64,000 nucleotides of DNA from Motilimonas pumila (GCF_003596335.1 NZ_QZCH01000002.1:278421-342420), one strand, 5' to 3'; positions 8,810 to 18,306 are shown, numbered from the stretch's first letter. Numbers and translations are program-made. Notes: generated from the letters alone by a model not told the origin.

Positions 8810-9758
8810 AGCTGTCCTTGCGGTAAAGCTGGATCGCGGCTGATTTGGTAATAGACAAAAAATCGCGAAGCGTTAAATGAGATTGGCAAAAGGCTTTGAA
8901 GGCGTACTGAATTACTTGCCTAAAGCTGGCTTGTTTCAATTGGCAATAAGCAAGATCTAAACAGGCAAGGCGTGTCGCTTGTTTTAATCCTGCGGTGATA
9001 GCCGGGGTTAGGCGCCGTTGAGATAGCACTTGATAGGCCTCGAATGTTTGCTGCTGAGCAAACAGGGGATTTTGCCGGGTCGTGCTCTGTTGATGAATAC
9101 GGTACGCGGCTAATGGCCGGTTGATGGCGCCTATTTTTTTGGCTTGGTTGCATACTAAAATAAGCAAGCTAACATCTTCACAAACTTGAAATTGCACCGG
9201 ATATCCGCCCACATTCATGAAAAGCTGTCGTTTTACCGTTAAGGTGTGCGTATCCCCAAAGTGTTTACCTACAAAGAGTGTGAGTGCGTGATTATCAAAA
9301 GTTAATCGTGTTGAGTTGGGCTGTTGCTGCAATAAATATTGCCCAGCAGGTGTTGACCTTAAGCTGGTGCCTAAATGTGCCCCGTTAGCATCGACATAGT
9401 CAAAGTCTGCTGTGAGTACGTCCAGATCTTGGTCTTGCTCGATCCACTCGGCATGTTGTGTTAAGCGCTCAGGGTAGTACACATCGTCACAGTCTAAAAA
9501 GCACAACCAAGGGTGGAGAGCTTTTGCCGCTCCTAGATTTCGAGCCGCGGCAACGCCTTGATTATCTTGCTCAAAATAGCGTACGCGATCACTGATATAT
9601 GGTTCGGCGACACTGTGGCTGTTATCCGTTGAGCCATCGTTGATAAGAATGATTTCAAAATGTGGGTAAGCTTGTGTCAGTACCGACTCGATGGCGTTGG
9701 CGAGAGTATGCTGACCGTTATAAAACGGAATGATGACACTGAAGTTAGGTGCGGCCAT
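8796..9758 (-). CDS. Glycosyltransferase family 2
   Basis: A 320-residue GT-A enzyme with the classic sequence FSVIIPFYNGQHTLANAI, then ILINDGSTDNS and CFLDCDDVYYPERL, in which the D-x-D type acid pair binds the divalent metal and UDP-sugar. I choose ATG 9758, which has a GGGAG site seven bases upstream and leads straight into the conserved VIIPFYN strand; the frame extends upstream to 9806 but adds only a basic tail inside the preceding gene. It overlaps the deacetylase-like gene by 14 bases on one side and the family 4 glycosyltransferase gene by 14 bases on the other, consistent with one tightly packed operon. Confidence 0.88.
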   Translation of the reverse strand: MAAPNFSVIIPFYNGQHTLANAIESVLTQAYPHFEIILINDGSTDNSHSVAEPYISDRVRYFEQDNQGVAAARNLGAAKALHPWLCFLDCDDVYYPERLTQHAEWIEQDQDLDVLTADFDYVDANGAHLGTSLRSTPAGQYLLQQQPNSTRLTFDNHALTLFVGKHFGDTHTLTVKRQLFMNVGGYPVQFQVCEDVSLLILVCNQAKKIGAINRPLAAYRIHQQSTTRQNPLFAQQQTFEAYQVLSQRRLTPAITAGLKQATRLACLDLAYCQLKQASFRQVIQYAFKAFCQSHLTLRDFLSITKSAAIQLYRKDSYANH

Positions 9759-10974
9759 TGCCAGGCTCCCAGTTGATGGTCGGCGAGGGGCTCGATGTTT
9801 GGCCAAGCAGCCAGATCAATGCCGACAACCCAGATAGCGCGGCGATCTTACTAAAACCAGGTAACCTCTTCAGGCGTAGCAGCCAAGGTGGTAACCTTTT
9901 TCTCCATTGCGTCTCAATCAGTTTGTCTGGGTCGTGCTGGGTTAAATTGGCAAACTCCGCGCTAGAGAAAAAACACAATTGTGGGAACAAACTTAAGCTG
10001 TGCTGTAACAGTTGATCCAGCTGGCCAAAATTATCTGCCGCGTTTGCTTGAGGGCCGACAAAATTAAACCGGTGCATTTCGTACAAACATGGGCGGCCAA
10101 GTTGCACTTGGCGCTTGAGTACTTTTAAGGCATCTCGCCATTGGTGGCCAAGTTGTGGCTCAAAATACGCATCTCGTACCAAGTATGTTTGACCCGTTTG
10201 TGATTGCTGGAAATTCACTATACGAGTGATATCGGCATAAAAGTCTTGGCCCTGACGACTTACAAAGCGCTGCCCGGGGGTAATAATGGTCGTAATACCA
10301 TGACTGCGCCAACTGACTTCAACATCGCTATTCCAAACAAAGGTAGGGGGCACGGCTACGGTAGGTGAGGACTCAAAGCATTGTTGAAAGAGTTCCACCT
10401 CTTCCTTTACGGCTTGGGCAATGCTTTGAGTATCGGCAAGGTTATTCCACCGGCTCTGTAGTTCACTTGGTAGCAGCTCATGGTAAAGAGGGGTATGTTG
10501 TAGCCAGGTTTTCAGCTTTGGCATTTGCTGAAAAGCAGACAATAATTGCGCCGGAAAATAATGTGCTTTGCCATGCAGCTGCAATGAAAGTAAACCGCTT
10601 TTGGCGCCTTGCTTGAGGCTTTGCAGCATTTCTCGATAATCTCGGTCGAGCAGGGTTTTTTCGCTGTAACTTTGGTACTGACTTTGGCTTATTTTTTGTT
10701 CATCGGGCACACTTAACAGAGTGCCGATGGTGCAATGTGCAGGGTGACCACGATAATCACTATATTTGGCTAATATTTGCGTTAGTTTTTCAAGAGCTTG
10801 GGCATGGTGCGAGTCACCAGGTCCCCAATCATCACTTTCAAAAATAACCACGGCTTGTTTGCAAACTGGCTCATGCCACATCGCATACAACGACTTACGG
10901 TATAGAATTAAAATGACGAGATTACTTAGCGTTAACCAAGCTAAGACTGCCGTGATGGACCACTCAAGCATCAT
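9745..10974 (-). CDS. Membrane-anchored polysaccharide deacetylase-like protein
   Basis: The 409-residue protein starts with a hydrophobic anchor (ITAVLAWLTLSNLVILILY) followed by a domain with VVIFESDDWGPGDS. The Asp-Asp pair with following Trp-Gly resembles the metal-binding start of NodB-fold polysaccharide deacetylases. Later LQLHGKAHY, PPTFVWNSDVEVSW and YEMHRFNF supply His and Asp residues at places where a beta/alpha-barrel deacetylase would need them. The match to the family is weak overall, so glycoside hydrolase-like or other carbohydrate-active roles stay possible. It has a second hydrophobic stretch near the C-terminus (IAALSGLSALIWLLG). The start at ATG 10974 overlaps the sulfotransferase gene by 11 bases; a second ATG follows immediately. 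Confidence 0.65.
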   Translation of the reverse strand: MMLEWSITAVLAWLTLSNLVILILYRKSLYAMWHEPVCKQAVVIFESDDWGPGDSHHAQALEKLTQILAKYSDYRGHPAHCTIGTLLSVPDEQKISQSQYQSYSEKTLLDRDYREMLQSLKQGAKSGLLSLQLHGKAHYFPAQLLSAFQQMPKLKTWLQHTPLYHELLPSELQSRWNNLADTQSIAQAVKEEVELFQQCFESSPTVAVPPTFVWNSDVEVSWRSHGITTIITPGQRFVSRQGQDFYADITRIVNFQQSQTGQTYLVRDAYFEPQLGHQWRDALKVLKRQVQLGRPCLYEMHRFNFVGPQANAADNFGQLDQLLQHSLSLFPQLCFFSSAEFANLTQHDPDKLIETQWRKRLPPWLLRLKRLPGFSKIAALSGLSALIWLLGQTSSPSPTINWEPGNGRT

Positions 10975-11938
10975 GTGACTCCGTAGCGTAACCCATTTGA
11001 TGGCAAAGTGGCGCGAGCTGCGGCAGTTGCTCTGAAATAGCCGCTTGCCATTCAGATTGTTGCCATTTGTTTAGTGCAATAGCTGAAAATGTATTATATG
11101 GCTTATCGTGAACGTCTTGGCAATGCTGCTGCAACTTGCTTTCAAAAGGCAATTGCAGGGTTGCAAATAACTGCGCAAAGCTTTGCTTGGGGTCGTCGAC
11201 CAGATCTTCATAAAAAACTTCATGCCATTGCTCAGGGGGCACTAAGGGTTTATCTGTCAGTATGGCCTGATTGATGCTTTGATACTGAAACCGGCAGACA
11301 TCCGCGATGCTTTGGTTGATATATTCTCGCCAGCCGTGAGCGATAAAAAAGCACCATTGCTTGATATCTGCTTCAGTCAAATTCAGCTTTGCCGGCAGTT
11401 TGTCAGACCAAGTCGCAAACTCCGATGGCTTTTGCCAGCCTCGAATCAGAGAAAGTAAATTATCGCCAGGGTGGCGCTTAACGTAGACAAAATGTGCAGC
11501 GGGAAAAAGCTTTGCTAAATAGGCTACCGAGAGGCCATTTTGGTTATTTTTGTCGACGAATCTTGCTTGTCCTGTCTGGCTGTAAAACCAGCGCGCGATA
11601 TATTGGCTGTCTTGGGTACAGGCAACAGAAGGAGGGATCCTATGACTGTCCCAGTCGCGTTCACTTGGAGGGTGAAGCTCAGCCCAAAGGTCATGAGTCT
11701 CTTTATCTATGGATCCTAAAGCTTCACTTTGCGACAAGGTTTTGTATACCAAAGTAGTGCCAGCCCGAGAACATCCGATCACAAATATCGGTGCTGGCAG
11801 AGGCCGTGATCCCGTATCAAACTGCCATTGGCGCCATCTGATTAAGCCCAACTGCTGGTAGTGCTGTATGGTTTTGCCCACTTTATCGGCAAAACTGTCT
11901 GGTTGTGGCTGAAATAAGGCAAATGAGGATGACTTCAT
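10964..11938 (-). CDS. Sulfotransferase family protein
   Basis: The 324-residue product has both PAPS-binding elements of the family: a 5'-phosphosulfate loop IGCSRAGTTLVYKTL at about residues 54-68 and a 3'-phosphate-binding stretch FVYVKRHPGDNLLSLIRGW in the middle. FVDKNNQNGLSVAYLAKLFP just before the second element is also typical. Such enzymes move sulfate from 3'-phosphoadenylyl sulfate onto a sugar hydroxyl. In this operon the natural target is the repeat unit made by the neighbouring glycosyltransferases, which would give a sulfated polymer as is common in marine bacteria. It overlaps both neighbours by a few bases (4 with the asparagine-synthase-like gene, 11 with the deacetylase-like gene). 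Confidence 0.87.
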   Translation of the reverse strand: MKSSSFALFQPQPDSFADKVGKTIQHYQQLGLIRWRQWQFDTGSRPLPAPIFVIGCSRAGTTLVYKTLSQSEALGSIDKETHDLWAELHPPSERDWDSHRIPPSVACTQDSQYIARWFYSQTGQARFVDKNNQNGLSVAYLAKLFPAAHFVYVKRHPGDNLLSLIRGWQKPSEFATWSDKLPAKLNLTEADIKQWCFFIAHGWREYINQSIADVCRFQYQSINQAILTDKPLVPPEQWHEVFYEDLVDDPKQSFAQLFATLQLPFESKLQQHCQDVHDKPYNTFSAIALNKWQQSEWQAAISEQLPQLAPLCHQMGYATESHDA

Positions 11939-13737
11939 GCGGCATTATCTCGGTTAAAAGCGAGTTTAAGGTCTTGATGTTGCTGCATCCAAAGCCCTAA
12001 CATCATTAAGATCCACATCATTTCGCCATAATATTCGGCGTGTTCTTGTTGGTGTAAATGGGTCACTTGGTGCAATAAATCGGGGTTGAAAATATCCATA
12101 TCAGACAAGGTCGCAATACCTGATTGAGCCAATGACTGTAGCCCCTTGTGTTGCTTCGCCCACATGCCAAAAGGCAAGCCAAAGCCATGTTTTGGCTTGG
12201 TTTGCAGTTCTAAAGGTAGAAAAGATTTAAAGCTTTGTTTATAGAAGTGACGTAATTTACCAAAGGGTAATTTCATGTTTGATGGGATCTGACAACTCAG
12301 GTCAACAACTTCACGGTCGAGCATGGGATAGCGCACTTCCACACCCGCTAATTGACACATGTTCGATACTTTCTTGAGATCGTTGTCGGCGAGCGTATGT
12401 TTCCAATCTAGCCAGAGCATGCGGTTTAGGCTACTGGCATTTGCGGGCTGATGATAGCGCGTGCGGTTCATCTTATCTGGCTGGGCAAGGTGAATGGATT
12501 CAATGAAGTCTTGTTTTAAAAAATGCTTTGCTCCCATTCGGTGAATAAAGTTATAGCTTTGTAAACGGTCAGGTAACGGCACATTAGCTTGGTTGACGTA
12601 ACTGGCTAATTTCTGCAAGCCTTTTGTGCGTTGACACCATGAGGACTGACCACTGCGGTCAAATACTTGTTGCCGGAGAGGGCGTGGCAGTTTGTGGTAT
12701 AGCTCAAAAACTTGCTGTTTAGCGTAACGCTCGTTTCCCGCAAAAAGCTCATCCCCCCCATCCCCTGCAAGCAGTACTTGCTGTCCTTGTTGCTGGGCAA
12801 AACGGGCACAAAAATACGTAGGAATAACAGATGAGTTACCAAAAGGCTCATCTTGGCCAGCGGCGATAATCGGAATAATATCGGCGGTTTCATCGGCTGT
12901 TACCGTATATTCGTGGCTTTGACTATTAAAGTGGCGACTTGTGAGTCTTGCCCAAGGTAACTCATTATATTTTTCAACGTCAAAGCCGATCGAAAAGCTC
13001 GGGCTTTGCGGCTGTTGCTGATTCAATAAGCCAGTAATGGTCGAGCTGTCTAACCCCCCACTCAGAAAGCTGCCCGTACTGCCTGTGTCGACATTGCGAG
13101 CAACGGCGTCTGCCAGGGTATGCTGAAGTTGCTCTGCAAGCTTGGTATGAGATGTACCAGTTTGCTCAACAAATTGGGGTTGAAAGTAGTTATGGGTGGT
13201 AAGCTGTCCTTTATCAAACTCCAGTTTTTCGCCTGGACGCATTTTTTTGATCCCTTGATAAATGGTATCTGGACTTGGGATCATGTGAAAATATAAATAG
13301 TGATAAATTGCCTGAGGGTCGAGTTCGGGCATTTGCGGCAGCTGTTGCAGTAGTAGGCCTAGTTTATTTGCAAACATAAAACGCTCGCCAAGTTGGCAAT
13401 AATAGATGCCCTGACTGGCGAAGGGGTCGGTGAACAAACTTAGGCGCTCATTTTGATAAGCCAATAAAACAAAACTGCCATTGAGTGTATCTAATGCGCG
13501 CTGTTGGTCTTTTTGAAAGCTTAGCTGAAAGTCTTGCTGGCTTTGTTGCCGACAAAGCGGTTGAGATTGCCATTGTGGCCGGCCAAAAAAACTAAGGCTT
13601 GAGCCTGCTTGTGGCGGCAACAATAGATCGGGTTGTGAACTCGCTAGCTGCATTCTCCCAAGTTGCTGCTGATGCAGGGCATCACAACGTTTGAGAGGTG
13701 AGCGAGAGGGGCTGACAATTCCGACAAATGCGTCCAT
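11935..13737 (-). CDS. Asparagine-synthase-related amidotransferase lacking the glutaminase Cys
   Basis: The 600-residue protein has the two-domain layout of AsnB: an N-terminal Ntn-hydrolase-like domain (about 1-190) and a C-terminal ATP-pyrophosphatase domain. The latter has the SGGLDSS PPi loop at residues 226-232 and GDGGDELFAG at 325-334, so ATP-dependent adenylation of a carboxylate looks intact. The N-terminus reads MDAFVGIVSPS, whereas glutamine-using enzymes need Cys directly after the initiator Met (MCGI). Thus glutamine hydrolysis is probably lost and ammonia, or another amine as in beta-lactam synthetase, may be used. Within a polysaccharide operon the likely substrate is a uronic acid carboxyl or another acid in the repeat unit; this is inference. 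Confidence 0.8.
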   Translation of the reverse strand: MDAFVGIVSPSRSPLKRCDALHQQQLGRMQLASSQPDLLLPPQAGSSLSFFGRPQWQSQPLCRQQSQQDFQLSFQKDQQRALDTLNGSFVLLAYQNERLSLFTDPFASQGIYYCQLGERFMFANKLGLLLQQLPQMPELDPQAIYHYLYFHMIPSPDTIYQGIKKMRPGEKLEFDKGQLTTHNYFQPQFVEQTGTSHTKLAEQLQHTLADAVARNVDTGSTGSFLSGGLDSSTITGLLNQQQPQSPSFSIGFDVEKYNELPWARLTSRHFNSQSHEYTVTADETADIIPIIAAGQDEPFGNSSVIPTYFCARFAQQQGQQVLLAGDGGDELFAGNERYAKQQVFELYHKLPRPLRQQVFDRSGQSSWCQRTKGLQKLASYVNQANVPLPDRLQSYNFIHRMGAKHFLKQDFIESIHLAQPDKMNRTRYHQPANASSLNRMLWLDWKHTLADNDLKKVSNMCQLAGVEVRYPMLDREVVDLSCQIPSNMKLPFGKLRHFYKQSFKSFLPLELQTKPKHGFGLPFGMWAKQHKGLQSLAQSGIATLSDMDIFNPDLLHQVTHLHQQEHAEYYGEMMWILMMLGLWMQQHQDLKLAFNRDNAA

Positions 13738-13855
13738 GCAAGAGGCCTTTCTGGTTGATAACTAAGCTGATAAAGAGAGGTAGATAAACCACCCACCCTT
13801 TATTAACGATAGTCGGATTATTAAAAAATGAGTAATTCCAAGTCGACTTTTACCA

Positions 13856-16800
13856 TTAATGGCTGCTTTTATGGTATGCCTTGTCTTCCATCTGGAAAGA
13901 CCATATTTTTTGCTGCGACTGCATAACTTGTAAGAGGTTGATACGTTCAGCTTGAGCATCGAACGACAAGGTTAATTGATAGCCATTGGTCGGGTGCCAT
14001 ACGCTGAAAGACCAAGCTTGCTCATCACCTTCAAAAGCTTGCGCCAGTAGTTTCTCTTGCTGCGCCAATCGGGGCGTTAACATGACTAGAAATTGATCTT
14101 GCAATTGGCCATCTCTTGGCAGTATTTCGAGGCGCCACTGCCCAGGCTCTGGTTGAGGTGGGCGAGCTGCGGCGACTTTTTGTTTTATTTCGCCGTTAGC
14201 ATCATAGTTATGGCCATCTACATAAAACGCAAACCCTGGGCCTCCTAAAGCGATGGTTTCTGCCCGCCGTGGCAGTAACACGTCAATATACAGGCTGGCT
14301 TTATCACCTTGAGTTTCATAATGGTGAGGTGATATTCGTCTGGGTTCGACGCTGGTATGCAATAACCAGCGTTTGACATCTTCGGCTCGGCTGGCTGTGA
14401 CTAAGTCAAAGACCAAGGCAGTGTCGAGCTGACGATCATATATAAATAACCGCTTCGCAGATTCTACCCGCCGTTGCCGACTGGAAAAGTCACCGCTACC
14501 TGACTGCGAGTTACTGTAAGCGGGGGTAATATCAGCCCAAGCAGCGAACAATTCAGGAGTTTGCTCCAGTTGTAGCATGGTCGCGGTGTGGTAGGTGTCG
14601 TATTGCTGCTGCCACTCATGCAAACTCACAGGGGCTGGCACCCCCCAACCTGAGCCAATTCGGCGTTGTCCGCCGTCATTGGCAATGTCACGGCTAGGAG
14701 AGTTGTCTTTATTGTCTTGTTTTGGTGGCATTGGCACCGTGTCACCTGCCGCTGTGACGGTTAATGTATTGTGGGCGATGCTCTGATAGCTGTAGTTTAA
14801 GTGGTGGTCACTGCCATAAAATGGGCCGTAATAGCCGCTGTCTAAGGCCAAAGCTTGACCTTTGAAAATAGTGAAACTGCCTTGATCAAGGTGCTGGTGT
14901 GACCAGTAATTATTGCCCGCTCGAAAATTGACATAAGTGGCATTTTTTGAGTTATCACTACGAGCCGTGGCATGACCAATGCCGTCAAAGAATTGAAACC
15001 AAGGCTTGGCAGGATAGCTTGTTGGCGTCACTGGATTTTGCACCGGCCCCCAAGGCCAACTGGAAGGCGCCAGGATTGAATTTGGAACTGCCTCCAAGGT
15101 CGCGTGATGATGTATTTCTCTTGCGAGGGCTAACTGGTCGGGCACCGCTCTATCAAAGAAGCGGCCGTCACCATAACGCATAGAGCTGCCGTCTGGCCTT
15201 ATTCTCGCCAGTAAAAAGTCAGCAAAGCCTTGAATGCCCGGTTCTTTAAATAAGTCTTGTCCGGTGGCTTTTCGCCACATAGCTGGCAATTGATAAATAG
15301 CCTGACCAATGCCTATGCCTATATATTCATTACCTTCGTGCCAGCCACCATTTTGTCCCATTACTTGGCGCCACACGGGCAACACATTTTGTAACCAAAA
15401 ATGTGCTGTGAATGCCATCACAGGCTCAAACTCGGGATGGTCTTGGTATCCAGCAATAGCACAAGCCATTAAGGCTTGAAAAGGGCTGTTGTATAGATAC
15501 ACGTTGTAAGGTGACAAGGCCTGCTGTTGAATGAAATCAACTTGATATTGGCAGCCCGCGAGTAGTTTGAGCAATAAGCTTTGCCGTTGCTCGGCTGACC
15601 ACTGAGGGTAAAGCCAGTCATACGCTGTGGCCAAGGGTTTGACTTGATGATTGCCTCGCCCTGAAAAGGTTTGTGCTAATAAGGCTTGGTGCAGTCGATT
15701 TAAATCGATGCTGCCTGGCGACAACAGCGCTAACTCAACTTGGGCGTGCAACTTGCCGCCTTGCGCCAGTGGCAGCAAGGTATTGATATAGCTTTGATCC
15801 TGAAGCAATAATTGAATCTCTTGCGTTGAAGGTGCCGGTAAGCGTGGCCGCTGGGAGTGAAAGCCCTGCAGTTGCACCCGGCTCGGGTATTGTCGTTGCA
15901 GATCTTGGCCTTGATATTGAGTCACAGATACTAAAGTGCCCAAAAGTAAAAGTACGAGTGAAAAAACGCCGATGGGCCAATAGGGTAAAGGGGAGAATAT
16001 TGGTTGTTCGCACTGTGGGTGATGATTGCGCCAAAAGTGCAATACGAAGATCCAGCTGATACTGGCGATTAAGGCGTCGGTGAGATCAGGGTAGCGGCCT
16101 GGTTGCATAAGTTGCACGGCTTCAAGCAATAAAAAGAGAATAAAAATGGCGATGGCAGATTGTAGCTCTCGTTTGATAAACCATTTGGGGTGCGTGCTTA
16201 TGGCGCAAAAGGCCAGCGCAAAAACGGCCCACACAGGGTTAAACATGGAGACCGCATGAGATAAATTTTGCAACTGATGGTAGAAAGGAGACCAATTAAA
16301 AGCGTGGCTTGGTCCTTGCCCTGGGGTTAAGCTATTGAGAATTAGCCAGGTCAGCACAACCCACGCAATCACGCTATATTGTTTGGCCGTGATTTGCCGT
16401 TGCCTGCACGCAAATATCAAGGTGAAACTGGCCAACAAAGTGGCCGTTAAATTACTGATATTCAGCTGGTGGTATAAAAAGGCGGGTTGAATTAGCCATA
16501 AGACCCAAGGCACGATTGCAATATAACTGTGCCACAGTGGCTTGAGTGTTGCTCTTAGTAATAAGCCAAGCGCAATAAATTGCAACAAAAAGCGGCCGAA
16601 TTCATAAAAGTTCCAAGGTGCTAAATGAGGAGAGAGCAAAGGCTTAATACTGTGCCATACACCCGCTGGGCTGAGGTTAGGTTGCAGCGGCGCTAAGTAA
16701 GCCAATAATAAAAAAATGCAGGTTAGCACACCGACTAATGTGCGACTGCCTGAGTTAAATAAACCGTGGTAGTAAAGTTTAAGTTGACCACCGTAATGAA

Positions 16801-18151
16801 TGTGCTGACGATAGCGCGCTGCGATGAGGGCGCCAATAAATGCTCCTGTGGTATTAAGAATAAGGTCAAGGTAAGACGTATTACGGTGGGGCAAGAAAAA
16901 TTGTAGGTACTCCAAGCAGTAGCTTAATGCAAATCCCCACCAACCAACCCAAAGGTAACGTTGCCAAATAGGGCTTTTTAAGTGTTGCAGCAACATAAAA
17001 CCCAATGGCAGATAAATAACACTATTGACAATAATATCTGTCAGACTTAAGCCTTCGGGTGCACTGAGCAATACTGACCAAATCGCGGGAGGTTCACCTT
17101 GCCAATGCGTAAACGGAAATAAAGTGCCATAGGCAATTAATAAAGCATAAATGAACAGCGGCCAAACGCTCATGGTTGAATCATTAGTGAGACTCAATGA
17201 TTCAGGTTCTTGAAGCGAACTTGCTTGAGCAGAGCTGTTTCCTTCAATTTTTGACGAGACGCGCGAGTCAGTGTGACGCAAACTATGACGAATTAATTTA
17301 TGGCTTTGCACCAAAATCATCATTACCACTATGTAGCCAGGAATATAGAGTAGCAGCAGTTGCCAAAAGCCCCAGTTACCCTGTCGGCTTTGCCCTAAAA
17401 TAAAGCTTAGGCCGTGGTAAGCCAGGCCATATTTTTCCACATTAGGCTCAATGCTAAACCACAGACAAATAAAGCTAATGGGCCACACAGAGCAATAAAG
17501 TAATAATCGAGGGCCAATATGGTAGGGATGTGCGAGCCATTGGCTGGCTTTTGCGAGTATGAGTAAGTAGGTGAACACCGCAAGTAGGCCAAATGGTTGT
17601 CGCAGTAGTTCGGTAATATTATCGGTCGCAGCATACATGACGATCATGGCGTAGCTGAAACAGGCGACTGGTAACAGCAGTAACAGGCTTAAGCCTCTTA
17701 TTCTAGGGGGCGAACAAGCGGCCATAAACGCCAGTTGTATAAGCCATAACCAAGCCCAAAACCGAATGATTAACTCCCACTCCCACGGCCAACGGTAAAT
17801 GGGGCTACCCAGCACGTCGAACAGACTTTCTGCTGCCATGAATTGACTAAGAACAAGCCAGAGTAAACAGTCAGCAATGAAAATCCGGGCTAAAAGGTGC
17901 AACGCAGAAGGCTGCTTTGTACATAAGCTTAAGGGATAGATAATGCCTAGGTGTAATAAGGCAACTAAGCTGAGGGCAAGGCCAAATGGCGAAGATTGTG
18001 ATACCAGCTCTGTCAGGTTTTTAGGCAATGGCAGGTATTGCAGCACAAAAGTTATCGCCGTCAGCGCTAAAAATAAGGGCAGTAATACCCAAAGTTGGCG
18101 TTTGAGCATTCGTGATTCTGATGCAAGAGGGCCTGTCGCTGTGGATGTCAT
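13856..18151 (-). CDS. VanZ-like membrane protein fused to heparinase II/III-like domain
   Basis: This very large protein (1431 residues from ATG 18151) heads the - strand operon. I chose ATG 18151 because AAGGAAG lies just upstream; the in-frame ATG at 18169 has no such site. The first about 720 residues are polytopic. They contain one clear VanZ-like unit (about 334-449, ending in EYLQFFLPHRNTSYLDLILN with the typical Glu-Gln-Arg-Asp spacing) and a second weaker one (about 610-710, with LLEAVQLMQPGRYPDLTDA). From about 780 to the end it resembles heparinase II/III: an alpha-helical toroid with GGWHEGNEYIGIGIGQ, then a NYWSHQHLDQGSFTIFKG segment and HNTLTV typical of the beta-sandwich lyase core. 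The lyase part would lie at the outer face of the inner membrane and could trim or degrade uronic-acid polymer in the periplasm. Confidence 0.82.
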   Translation of the reverse strand: MTSTATGPLASESRMLKRQLWVLLPLFLALTAITFVLQYLPLPKNLTELVSQSSPFGLALSLVALLHLGIIYPLSLCTKQPSALHLLARIFIADCLLWLVLSQFMAAESLFDVLGSPIYRWPWEWELIIRFWAWLWLIQLAFMAACSPPRIRGLSLLLLLPVACFSYAMIVMYAATDNITELLRQPFGLLAVFTYLLILAKASQWLAHPYHIGPRLLLYCSVWPISFICLWFSIEPNVEKYGLAYHGLSFILGQSRQGNWGFWQLLLLYIPGYIVVMMILVQSHKLIRHSLRHTDSRVSSKIEGNSSAQASSLQEPESLSLTNDSTMSVWPLFIYALLIAYGTLFPFTHWQGEPPAIWSVLLSAPEGLSLTDIIVNSVIYLPLGFMLLQHLKSPIWQRYLWVGWWGFALSYCLEYLQFFLPHRNTSYLDLILNTTGAFIGALIAARYRQHIHYGGQLKLYYHGLFNSGSRTLVGVLTCIFLLLAYLAPLQPNLSPAGVWHSIKPLLSPHLAPWNFYEFGRFLLQFIALGLLLRATLKPLWHSYIAIVPWVLWLIQPAFLYHQLNISNLTATLLASFTLIFACRQRQITAKQYSVIAWVVLTWLILNSLTPGQGPSHAFNWSPFYHQLQNLSHAVSMFNPVWAVFALAFCAISTHPKWFIKRELQSAIAIFILFLLLEAVQLMQPGRYPDLTDALIASISWIFVLHFWRNHHPQCEQPIFSPLPYWPIGVFSLVLLLLGTLVSVTQYQGQDLQRQYPSRVQLQGFHSQRPRLPAPSTQEIQLLLQDQSYINTLLPLAQGGKLHAQVELALLSPGSIDLNRLHQALLAQTFSGRGNHQVKPLATAYDWLYPQWSAEQRQSLLLKLLAGCQYQVDFIQQQALSPYNVYLYNSPFQALMACAIAGYQDHPEFEPVMAFTAHFWLQNVLPVWRQVMGQNGGWHEGNEYIGIGIGQAIYQLPAMWRKATGQDLFKEPGIQGFADFLLARIRPDGSSMRYGDGRFFDRAVPDQLALAREIHHHATLEAVPNSILAPSSWPWGPVQNPVTPTSYPAKPWFQFFDGIGHATARSDNSKNATYVNFRAGNNYWSHQHLDQGSFTIFKGQALALDSGYYGPFYGSDHHLNYSYQSIAHNTLTVTAAGDTVPMPPKQDNKDNSPSRDIANDGGQRRIGSGWGVPAPVSLHEWQQQYDTYHTATMLQLEQTPELFAAWADITPAYSNSQSGSGDFSSRQRRVESAKRLFIYDRQLDTALVFDLVTASRAEDVKRWLLHTSVEPRRISPHHYETQGDKASLYIDVLLPRRAETIALGGPGFAFYVDGHNYDANGEIKQKVAAARPPQPEPGQWRLEILPRDGQLQDQFLVMLTPRLAQQEKLLAQAFEGDEQAWSFSVWHPTNGYQLTLSFDAQAERINLLQVMQSQQKIWSFQMEDKAYHKSSH

Positions 18152-18277
18152 CGCTTCTTCCTTGAGCATTCAACAAATACCAAATGCGCCTTGGTGTTGG
18201 CGTTATTTAATTCTAGTTGAGATGCGGCAAAGCGTGCTAGTTAGTCAAACAGATGGAAGGTTTAAATCAGGGGACAT

Positions 18278-18306
18278 AAAAAAGCACCGCCGAAGCGGTG
18301 CTTTTT
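18278..18306 (-). terminator. Intrinsic terminator of the acetyl-CoA carboxylase gene
   Basis: A 12-bp perfect stem (18279-18290 with 18295-18306, core AAGCACCGC) closes on a CGAA tetraloop (18291-18294). Reading the - strand, the stem ends in a T-run, 19 bases after the carboxylase stop. The A/T flanks on both sides make it potentially bidirectional, but no + strand gene reads into it. Confidence 0.88.
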
